NCBI GenBank assembly: GCA_910589555.1
Contig: CAJUTE010000009.1
Coordinates: 1 to 64,000 of the forward strand
Length of the DNA stretch: 64,000 bases
DNA from: an uncultured Muribaculum sp.
GTDB taxonomy: Bacteria > Bacteroidota > Bacteroidia > Bacteroidales > Muribaculaceae
Direction: 5' to 3'
Positions within the stretch are counted from its first letter, which is position 1. Each line of letters begins with the position of its first letter. This document shows, in pieces, positions 26,970-35,258 of this stretch. Made by a program: the position numbers and the translations under genes. The notes under the pieces are model-generated. The model had not been told where the DNA came from, made no database searches, and was given only the letters and a program-made list of their open reading frames with translations.

Positions 26970-27901
26970 TTTACTGCATTAAAGTCAATACCAAGATTGG
27001 TCAGTATATTTTTAAGTATCTCATACTTGAGGATGATTATGGGATAATCAGCCCATTTCTCGCGGAACTCGGCTTCATCCTCGTTGAAGATGGCATCCTT
27101 GAAAAGTCTAAGGTCGGAGGTTTCGGTCGGGAATGCATCGTATTCAGGGTCATAGTCCCAAGTGTCGGGATAATATGTGAGGAATCCCGCTTCATATACG
27201 AGAGTTATGTCTTGGTCGTCCACCCAATCCGGGAATTCTGCGGCAGGATATGAATAGTAAAGATCATAACAGATATCGAAGAAGTCCTCAACTTCGGAAG
27301 AATAGATGGTTATTTTTTCATCAACGAATTTTCGAAGAAGGTTTTTCCCCATCGCTTTTGCCTCCTCTTCGCTCTCGATCTCTACCCAATCGTTAGTGGC
27401 TATGCCGAAAGATCTCCAGCAGTTCACGAAAGTGAGACTGTTGAATTTATCCTGATAGCTGTTATAATAGCTTATTTTATCAAAGAGGGTGATGGAATAA
27501 GGCTTCATTGCTCCGCCTTCAAAGTTGATGTAGGGGACGAAATATTTTTCTATTCTTGCAGCTATGTCAGCCTTATTTTCGTCAGCTATATATTCAAATG
27601 AATATTCCCGACTTGCGTCGCCTGTGAAATTCCAGCTGAAATCGACTGTTTCCGCACGGTCTACGCCATATTCATCGGTATAGTAAGCCAATGTGTCGTT
27701 GAACAAAAGATAGATGCCAGTTCTGCCATAGAAGTCACGGCGCAACTGTGCTTCCGCGCTATTGTCGGACGCCGCCGGCTCGAAATAGTTGGGCATGGCG
27801 GGCGACGGGGTCAGATTATCCTCGCTGTCGGAACAGGAGGAGAAAGTGAATGCTGCTGTTGCCGCACTGATACCCAGAAGCAATTTGATTATATTGTTCA
27901 T
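26966..27901 (-). CDS. SusC/D-associated lipoprotein, possibly Mx1-like without zinc motif
   Basis: 311 residues. Lipoprotein signal (Cys23 in FSSC), then a Pro-rich linker and a globular domain. The pattern GIYLLFNDTLAYY, ARIEKYFVPYINFEGG and FVNCWRSFGIATNDW resembles the putative zinc-binding metallopeptidases (Mx1 type) that follow susD in many Bacteroidota, but the expected HExxH is absent (the region reads LRKFVDEKI). It would be a non-catalytic, ligand-binding relative; this family link is my inference. Directly after susD (37 nt). Confidence 0.6.
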   Translation of the reverse strand: MNNIIKLLLGISAATAAFTFSSCSDSEDNLTPSPAMPNYFEPAASDNSAEAQLRRDFYGRTGIYLLFNDTLAYYTDEYGVDRAETVDFSWNFTGDASREYSFEYIADENKADIAARIEKYFVPYINFEGGAMKPYSITLFDKISYYNSYQDKFNSLTFVNCWRSFGIATNDWVEIESEEEAKAMGKNLLRKFVDEKITIYSSEVEDFFDICYDLYYSYPAAEFPDWVDDQDITLVYEAGFLTYYPDTWDYDPEYDAFPTETSDLRLFKDAIFNEDEAEFREKWADYPIIILKYEILKNILTNLGIDFNAVK

Positions 27902-27938
27902 AAGATTATGTTATGATTAATAAGTTTTGAATATAGAA

Positions 27939-29561
27939 TTACCAATCCCAGTCATCATCGTCCCAGTCATCATCGTCCCAATCGTCATCATCGTCATCTC
28001 CTCCACCTACGGGCTGAGTGGTGGTGTAGGGAGCGCGTGCGGGGCGATTGGCATTGCCGAGAGAGTTCTGGAAGTTGCGGATGGCTCGCGGAATCGGCAG
28101 CGTGTAGCCGCCATCGTTCTTTTCCAGGCGATACCAGTCGGTGTGGTCAAGATCATCATACGATCCTGAATAGTAATTGTAGCCATGCTCAATCACTTTC
28201 GACCATGGATAAGGCTCGCACACGGTGTAACGGCGCAAGTCAAACCATCGGTGTCCTTCGAGCAGGAATTCACGGGCGCGTTCATCGCGGATCAGGTCGA
28301 TAAGGTCATTGCCTGATTCCGTGACTGTTACCTTGTTGCTCTTGCGAGTGGCGATGAATCGTTCAAGATAAGAGCGGGCTGTGGATTCCTCGCCCAAAAA
28401 TGCCGATGCTTCAGCCAATGTGAGGTAAGCCTCGGGGGTGCGGAAGGTGAATATGCTTCCCACCGGGAAGTAGGAGCCCCACGCTTCGCGCTGTCCGTTG
28501 ACTTTGCGGAACACGTTGGGACGTCCGTAGGAGGTGTCTCCTATATATCTGCCCATGCGCAAGTCATTGCGGTCAAGGAGATTTATCATTTCCGCCGAGA
28601 TATTCCATGCCGGCACTACTTTACGGTCGTCAACAAATGCAGTGGCAACGATATAGTCACCCATTGAGAAGATATATTCGGGCGATGATGTGTCGATGCA
28701 GTTTTCGCCGGGAGTTTTTGTGGCAAGGTTGAGCAACCGGTCATTTGCTGCCAGCACCTCTTTAGCCTTGGCTGCGGCATTCTCCCAATCCTGCATATAG
28801 AGATAGACTCGGCTCATGAGCAAACGCACGGTGTTGATGTCGGCACGGTATATGGTCTTGCGCTCGGTGTCGGCAAGCAGTGATTCGGCATTTTTCAAGT
28901 CGGAGAGTATGCGGTCATAGCTTTCGGCAAGAGATGCGCGTTGGAACTCGATATCTTCTATCACTTCCGACCACTTGATGGGCATGCCCACGGTGGATTC
29001 TGCCGTAGACGGGACGTAAGGCTCGCAGTACAGGTTGGTGAGGATGAAGTAGAATAATCCGCGCAGGAAATAGGCTTCACCCTTCACGCGGGTTTTCTGA
29101 ACCTTGTCGGAGGGGTGCGGCTCGGGCTGGTCGTCGATGAGCGATATGACCATGTTGCACACATTGATGCGGCTGTACAGGCTGTTCCATGCCTTTTCGT
29201 CACCGCCTACATATCTGAACTGATAATCCACGCCGGTGTCCTGTTGCCATGTGATGAATGGAAACATGGAAGAGTAGAAGCCTATGTCCTGGTCTTTATC
29301 GTCGGCAGGGACGATCTCATCGGTCATAAAGTGAAGGAAGTCCAGATTCAAATCCTGCTCGGTATATAGAGAGTAGTTCTGGACGTAGACTCTTCCTGTT
29401 TTTACGTAGCCGTCGCCGAGCAGAACTTCGTCAAGATCCTCCCAGGAATTCACCTTTGCAAGGTCCTGGGAATACTCCTCCAGAAATGAGTCGCATCCTG
29501 TGAACGCGGCGCAGCCGAGAGCGGCGATAAGAGAATATATGGTTGTTTTTATAGCTTTCAT
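27939..29561 (-). CDS. SusD/RagB-type lipoprotein with Asp/Trp-rich tail
   Basis: 540 residues. Lipoprotein signal (Cys23 in FTGC), TPR-like SusD core including GEAYFLRGLFYFIL near 150, and the C-terminal SusD-like region with RDERAREFLLEGHRWFDLRRY near 445 in part. It should cap the SusC barrel and bind the imported ligand at the cell surface. The last 22 residues are unusual: glycines, then Asp6-Trp and repeats of Asp4-Trp, encoded by tandem 15-bp units at 27951-27980 and a related third copy. Thirteen bases downstream of susC. Confidence 0.93.
   Translation of the reverse strand: MKAIKTTIYSLIAALGCAAFTGCDSFLEEYSQDLAKVNSWEDLDEVLLGDGYVKTGRVYVQNYSLYTEQDLNLDFLHFMTDEIVPADDKDQDIGFYSSMFPFITWQQDTGVDYQFRYVGGDEKAWNSLYSRINVCNMVISLIDDQPEPHPSDKVQKTRVKGEAYFLRGLFYFILTNLYCEPYVPSTAESTVGMPIKWSEVIEDIEFQRASLAESYDRILSDLKNAESLLADTERKTIYRADINTVRLLMSRVYLYMQDWENAAAKAKEVLAANDRLLNLATKTPGENCIDTSSPEYIFSMGDYIVATAFVDDRKVVPAWNISAEMINLLDRNDLRMGRYIGDTSYGRPNVFRKVNGQREAWGSYFPVGSIFTFRTPEAYLTLAEASAFLGEESTARSYLERFIATRKSNKVTVTESGNDLIDLIRDERAREFLLEGHRWFDLRRYTVCEPYPWSKVIEHGYNYYSGSYDDLDHTDWYRLEKNDGGYTLPIPRAIRNFQNSLGNANRPARAPYTTTQPVGGGDDDDDDWDDDDWDDDDWDW
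27942..28001. repeat. in-frame 15-bp tandem repeat in susD 3' end
   Basis: Unit GTCATCATCGTCCCA occurs exactly at 27951-27965 and 27966-27980, with partial copies on both sides. It encodes the repeated DDDDW of the SusD tail. Confidence 0.8.
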
Positions 29562-29573
29562 AAGGTGAAACTG

Positions 29574-32500
29574 TTAGAAGGTTATGTTAAGTCCGCAAGA
29601 GAATCCGGGGCGGTCAGAGAGCTGCACGGTTGTGAATCCGCCCTGTGTGGGGGTCTGCCCTTTCAGTTTGGAGTCGCAGAGCGTGAACAGGTTGGAGCCT
29701 GTCACGGTGAGCTCAAGACGCTGGCATCTCCATCCCTTAAGCAGATGTTTCGGGAAATCGTAGGAGAGGCTGAGAGTCGACAGCTTGAGGTAGTCGGAGC
29801 TTACAACGCGGAGGTCGGAATAGTCATACATATCCCAGGAGTTGTCGGCTATGATTTGTATGCCGTCGGTGTTGCTTGACCAGTGGCTTTGGTAGCGGAA
29901 ATAGCTCGGATGGTTCTTTCCGATGATTGCCGGGATGTTGGTGTGGAGTTCATCGCCGGGTTTTATCCAACGGTCGAGATAGTCGCGGCTGAGGTTGTTT
30001 TCCGATTTATCTGTCCCCACTTGGCATAGATTCCGTCGCTTGCCACGCCCGCTCCGTACATACCGAACAGTCGGGTCTTGGCACCAAGGCTGTAGGTGAA
30101 GTTGGCGCTGAGGCGCAGATTCTTCCAGCGGAGCATGGTGGAGAGATTGCCCGACATGGTGGGCTCGCGTGAGCCGGTGGCTTTCAGCACTGAGGTGTAA
30201 GTGTCGTATTTGCTCAAGCCGAGGAGGTCGGAAGTGTGGTCAAACCAGTCGTCAAACATGGGACCGCCATCCACGGGGCTCAATCCGATGAACTTATAAG
30301 AGTAGAATGTGCCCACGGGCTTTCCTTTGACAATGGCATTACCGGTGAGGAAGTCGTTGAGCTCGTACTGCTCGCCTGAGGGGAGCGACTTGATGCGGTT
30401 GATGGCGCGTGAGAAGTTGGTGGAGATGCTCCATTGCCAGTCGCGTGTGTCGATGGGACGCACAGTCACGCCCACTGAGTAGCCGTCGTTGTCGATGTCG
30501 CCGCCGTTGACCACGTAGGTCTCGTAGCCGTTGATGGTGGAGATGGATTTATCCATGAAGGCGTCCTTGGTGCGTTTCCAGTATACGGAAGCGTCGACTT
30601 GCAGGCGGCGGTTGAGGAATCCCCATTCGAAGCCGAGGTTGTAGCTTGTGGTTTTCTCCCACTTGAGGTCGGGGTTGGGGTTGCGTTCCACGCTTGAGGT
30701 GAATTCGCCGTAATATTCGTTGTAGGGATTTTTGCGGATGATCATCACCGGCGACTGGCTTGAGAGCATATTACCCTGGAAACCGTAGCTTCCCTTGATT
30801 GAGAAATAGTCGAGCCATGTGAGCTGCTTGAAGAAGTCGAGCTGTGCGGCGTCGAATGATGCCGATACTGACCAGATGGGGAGCAGCTTGTCATTGGCGC
30901 GGTCGCCGAAGTTGTTGGAGCCGTCGACACGGGCGTTGGCGTTCACAAAGATGAGGCGGCGCCAGTTGTAGCTTGCGGTAGCGTAAGCCGACACAACATT
31001 CTCCTTGGTGTTTATGATAGAAGGAGTGTTGTCGGAAAGCCATGAGGCATAGTTGGTGTATTTGGTGAGGTCGATTCCCTGCGCGAAGCTCATGCCGCGT
31101 TCGGGGAAGTAGCCTCGTGTGGTGTTGGAGTAACCTTTATAATTGTTGGATGAAGCTTCGAAGCCGATGCCGCCGCTGAAGTTGTGCTCGTCATCGTTGA
31201 AATATTTGTTCCAGTCGAGCTGAAGACGCGCCGTCCAGTTGCGCTGGTCGGTGGTGGAGTGGGTGAGCTCGCCGCCTTGAGGCATTGAGCTCCATTCGGG
31301 CGCTGCCTCGCCATATTCGCTGTTGCGGAGTTTTGCCGCATAGTAGGTCTGCGCTCCCCACAGGCTGTTGATGGTGGTGTTGGAGGCGGTGTATGAGAAG
31401 ATGGCGTTTGCCGATAGCCAGTCGGTGACGTGGAAGCGGAAATTGGCGTCAAATGTGAGGCTGTTTCCATCCTGATCCACACCGCTGTTGTCGAGTTCGT
31501 TGAGGATGTTGTAATTGTAGCTGTTCTTTTGGAACTCTTTCTGTTCATAAAAATAATACTGACCGTCATTTCCGGTGTATGCGGGAATCACACGGCTTGT
31601 GCGGTAGGCATACTGGATGGGGGCGATGGAGCTCTGGTAATATTCGCGCTCCGACACATTTCCTTTCAGGCTGAATGCCGCGGTGAGCCACTTGGCGAAG
31701 TTCACGTCGAGGTTGATCATGGCGTTGTAACGGCGGTTGGTGGTGCCTTTTACGATGTCGTCGTTGTCGGTGAATCCGAGCGAAGCGTAGTAGGCGCTGC
31801 GTGAACCGCCGCCGCTGAGGGTGAGGGTGTGCTGCTGTGAGAAGCTGTCGTGGGTGAGAAGGTCAAACCAGTCGGTGTTTACGGTCTCGAACCATGCAAG
31901 CTGCTCGTCAAACTGGCTCTTGTTGATCCTGCCGTTGATGAGTTCATCCATCAGGTATTCGAATCCCACAAGGGTGTTGCCGCTGTCATACACGTAGTGC
32001 TGATTGAAGAGGTCGCGTGAGAGCTGGATGCGCTCCTTGGAGTTTAGCACGTCGACCGAGCGGTCGGAGTAGCGCGGACGCAGCTTCCAGGTGAAATTGT
32101 TGGAGTAGCGTATCTGCGGAGCTCCCTCTTTACCGCGCTTGGTGGTGATGACGATCACACCGTTTGCCGCCTTGGTTCCGTAGAGGGCGGTAGCCGAAGC
32201 ATCCTTAAGCACGTCGAGTCGCTCGATGTCCTGCGGGTTGAGTCCTGCAATGGCGTTACCGATGCGGTTCACGTAGTCGGGGTCGTTGAGTTCGTCGGGA
32301 GAAATTGCCACGGGGTCTTTCACCACAATACCGTCGACCACCCATAGCGGTTCGCGGTTACCGATGATTGACGATGTGCCTCGGATGCGGATTTTTGGAG
32401 CGACACCCGCCTCGCCCGAGTTGGACATATACATGAGGTCGGGCACCTGACCTTCAAGCATCTGGTCGATGCTCATTGCGTCGGGGCGCAGGATGTCCTC

Positions 32501-32944
32501 TGCCTTTATTGAGGTGATGGCGCTTGTGGATGCTCGCTTGTCGATCACCTGATAGCCGGTGACAACAACGTCGTCAAACTGGTTGGCGTCCTGTTCCATC
32601 ACTATGTGGAGCGGCTTGCCGTTCCATGTGACTTCGTGGCGTTTCATGCCCACGAACTGAACCACAATTTGCACTGATGATTTGCCTCTGGTCGACAGTC
32701 GGAATTTGCCGTCGATGTCGGTTACGGTGCCGTGTTTGGTGTCTTTCTTCTCAAAGACTGATGCTCCCGGGAGGGGTTCCCCTTCGGCATCGACTACGGT
32801 GCCGGTGATGAATGACGCATAATCTTTCCATGATTTGGAATCTTGCGCGTGGATCTGCGCGCTGCACATCATGACAAGCATTCCCAGCAGAATGCGCATT
32901 GATGCGAGCTTGCTGTGCCGGCTTCGGTTTTTGCTTCTTTCCAT
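29574..32944 (-). pseudogene. SusC/RagA-type TonB-dependent transporter, frameshifted near 3' end
   Basis: Start ATG 32944 (signal peptide ends IHAQ; the frame continues upstream to 33016 but that start lies almost at the promoter). Carboxypeptidase-regulatory-like domain (about 45-125), plug with VVVTGYQ, RIRGTSS and LWVVDGIVV, then the outer-membrane barrel. Reading stays open until about 30015; there the frame must shift by one base within a CCCC run (30015-30018) to continue into the proper C-terminal barrel, which ends in CGLNITF at 29574. With one base restored the gene is 1123 residues and the junction reads KWGTDKSENN, as expected for the family. Either a true one-base deletion that breaks the last barrel strands, or a sequencing error. 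Confidence 0.85.
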
Positions 32945-33029
32945 TCGGTGATTGATTGGTGATAATGTTTGTGAATTCAATAAGCAATGCAACCGCCGGT
33001 GAAAGTGATATTTCATCGCGATTGCAACG

Positions 33030-33037
33030 CAAATTTA
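33030..33037 (-). promoter_or_regulatory. -7 element for susC locus
   Basis: TAAATTTG on the minus strand; predicted leader about 80 nt to the ATG at 32944. No clear -33 box. Confidence 0.5.
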
Positions 33038-33381
33038 GTAAAATAAAATATAAAACAGCGCATAATGATTAAAAAATACATAAAAATGATGCATTTTTAT
33101 CGCGAAATATGAATTTTTATAAAATTGTGTTGCATAAATTAAGGGAAAGTGGCGTTTTGAATAGATTTGACTGTTGTGAGGGTCTCGTTTTTATGCGCAT
33201 GAATATAATTATTGTATATATATTATGTGGGAGGGTGTGGATGTCGGGAAATCTTTGTGTCCGTCGGTGGGGGATCTTGTGTCAGGATGCTCTGCAAGGA
33301 TCTCTGCGTGATTTGGATAGTATGCATGAGGTTAAATTTTGTTAAATACTTGAGCGTCCGAGGGGTCGTTGGCGTGGTTGA
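33038..33381. other. AT-rich intergenic region, no gene seen
   Basis: Between the divergent susC and rimP promoters. It is AT-rich, especially 33040-33130 and around 33205-33230; no convincing start, ribosome site, hairpin or repeat was found. Confidence 0.6.
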
Positions 33382-33413
33382 TTTGCGTTTGGCACAATAA
33401 TTTAGTATCTTTG
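33382..33413 (+). promoter_or_regulatory. sigma-ABfr promoter for rimP-nusA-infB
   Basis: TTTG at 33382-33385, 20-bp spacer, TATCTTTG at 33406-33413. Confidence 0.75.
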
Positions 33414-33429
33414 TAGCAGATTCGAGTAC

Positions 33430-33461
33430 CGGAGGGGGCGAAAGTCTCCTCCGAATTTTTT
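33430..33461 (+). promoter_or_regulatory. attenuator-like hairpin in rimP leader
   Basis: Nine-base stem CGGAGGGGG (33430-33438) with TCTCCTCCG (33445-33453), loop CGAAAG, followed after two bases by T6. It sits between the predicted transcription start (about 33420) and the rimP ATG (33487), the position and shape of a leader terminator. Since NusA is encoded in this operon, autoregulation is a natural guess. Confidence 0.6.
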
Positions 33462-33486
33462 AACAGCCAATCGGTCAACTTGAGAA

Positions 33487-33954
33487 ATGATAGACAAACA
33501 GAAACTTACAGACACTATCAACGAGGCTATAAAGGACACCCCGTTGTTTTTGGTTGACGTTACAGTCACTCCCGATAATAATATTACAGTCGAGGTCGAC
33601 TCCATGGAGAGCGTTGACATCGATGAGTGTGTGAAGCTCACTCGTGATATTGAAGCGGTGTTTGACCGCGATGTTGAGGACTATCAGCTCGAAGTGGGCT
33701 CGGCAGGGCTTACTTCTCCATTCAAGGTCAAGGAGCAGTATGTGAAGAACATCGGCAACCAGGTGGAGGTGCTCACCCGCGACGGACGCAAGTTCAAGGG
33801 CACGCTTACCGCTGTGGGCGACGACGATTTCACTGTCGCCGTGACCAAGAAGGTTAAGGAGGAGGGCAAGAAACGCCCTGTGGAGGTCGAAGAGCCGGTG
33901 GTGACAAAGGTGGCTGACACGAAAACAGTAAAATATTTAATAGATTTCAAATAA
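33487..33954 (+). CDS. rimP: ribosome maturation factor RimP
   Basis: 155 residues, typical length. N-terminal alpha/beta domain with VDITECV-like pattern (VDIDECVKLTRDIEAVFD near 40) and LEVGSAGLTSPF near 73, then the C-terminal SH3-like domain with FKGTLTAVGDDDF. Needed for 30S subunit assembly. First gene of the rimP-nusA-infB operon, 24 nt ahead of nusA. Confidence 0.95.
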   Translation: MIDKQKLTDTINEAIKDTPLFLVDVTVTPDNNITVEVDSMESVDIDECVKLTRDIEAVFDRDVEDYQLEVGSAGLTSPFKVKEQYVKNIGNQVEVLTRDGRKFKGTLTAVGDDDFTVAVTKKVKEEGKKRPVEVEEPVVTKVADTKTVKYLIDFK

Positions 33955-33978
33955 ATCCCAACGAAATTATTTCAAATC

Positions 33979-35235
33979 ATGGCTAAGAAAGAAGAATCCC
34001 CCAACATGGTGGAACGATTTGCCGAGTTCAAGGAGCTCAAACACATTGACAAGGCTACAATGATTTCCGTTCTTGAGGAATCATTCAGAAATGTTTTGGC
34101 TAAGATGTTCGGTACCGACGAGAACCTCGACGTAATCATGAACCCTGACAAAGGGGATGTCCAGATATTCCAGAATCTTGAAGTGGTTCCCGACGGAGAG
34201 GTGACCAACCCGTCGACTCAGATTTCGCTGAGCGATGCCCGCGCCGACCAGAATCCCGACGTGGAGATCGGCGAGGAGCACACCCGCGAGATTATTTTCG
34301 AGAAATTCGGACGCCGCGCGATTCTGAATCTCCGCCAGACCCTCCAGTCAAAGATCCTCGATCTTCAGAAGGAGGCTATTTTCTCTCAGTTCAAAGGACA
34401 TGAGGGTGAATTGGTGTCGGGCGAGGTGTATCAGACATGGAGCAAGGAGACTCTGCTTCTCGACAGCGAGGAAAACGAGCTTATCCTTCCCAAGTCGGAG
34501 GCTATCCCCGGCGACTTCTTCCGCAAGGGCGAGACAGTGAGAGCTGTCATCTCGAAGGTGGACAACAAAAACAACAATATCCGTATCACGGTATCACGCA
34601 CTTCCGACGATTTCCTTCGCCGACTCTTCGAGCTTGAAGTGCCTGAAATCCATGACGGACTGATCAATATCCGCGCCGTGGCGCGCATCCCGGGAGAAAG
34701 AGCCAAGATCGCTGTGGAGAGCTACGACGACCGCATCGACCCCGTGGGAGCTTGTGTGGGAGTGAAAGGCTCACGCATCCATGGCATCGTGAGAGAGCTG
34801 CGCAACGAGAATATCGACGTGATCAACTACACCTCCAATAACGAGCTGTTGATCCAACGCGCTCTCAGCCCCGCCAAAATCTCTTCTATACGTCTTAACG
34901 AAGAGGAGAAGCGCGCCGAGGTGTTCCTGCGTCCCGAAGAGGTGCCCCTTGCCATCGGTAAAGGCGCTCTCAACATCAAGCTTGCGTCAAAGCTCACCGG
35001 ATATGTGATAGATGTGTACCGCGATGCCGGCGAGGAATTCAATGACGACATCTATCTTGATGAATTTAAGGATGAAATCGACGGATGGGTAATCGATTCA
35101 CTGAAAAACATCGGTTGCGTGACAGCCAAGAATGTGCTTGCCATGCCGCGTGAAGAGATTATCGAGAAAGCCGATCTTGAAGAAGACACGGTCGACAACG
35201 TGATTTCTATCCTCAAAGCAGAATTTGAAGATTAA
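33979..35235 (+). CDS. nusA: transcription termination/antitermination factor NusA
   Basis: 418 residues: N-terminal RNA polymerase-binding domain (1-125), S1 domain (about 135-200), KH1 and KH2 (about 205-345, with GACVGVKGSRIHGIVREL and PLAIGKGALNIKLASKL), and a short helix-hairpin-helix end (about 365-415). It lacks the longer acidic-repeat tail of E. coli NusA, as is usual outside Proteobacteria. Confidence 0.95.
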   Translation: MAKKEESPNMVERFAEFKELKHIDKATMISVLEESFRNVLAKMFGTDENLDVIMNPDKGDVQIFQNLEVVPDGEVTNPSTQISLSDARADQNPDVEIGEEHTREIIFEKFGRRAILNLRQTLQSKILDLQKEAIFSQFKGHEGELVSGEVYQTWSKETLLLDSEENELILPKSEAIPGDFFRKGETVRAVISKVDNKNNNIRITVSRTSDDFLRRLFELEVPEIHDGLINIRAVARIPGERAKIAVESYDDRIDPVGACVGVKGSRIHGIVRELRNENIDVINYTSNNELLIQRALSPAKISSIRLNEEEKRAEVFLRPEEVPLAIGKGALNIKLASKLTGYVIDVYRDAGEEFNDDIYLDEFKDEIDGWVIDSLKNIGCVTAKNVLAMPREEIIEKADLEEDTVDNVISILKAEFED

Positions 35236-35258
35236 AAGACATTACTCTAAAACTCAAT

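Noticed and set aside
33109..33400. Two overlapping short open frames between susC and rimP
   Set aside because: Low-complexity AT-rich region, cysteine-rich unlikely proteins, no start context; one overlaps the rimP promoter.
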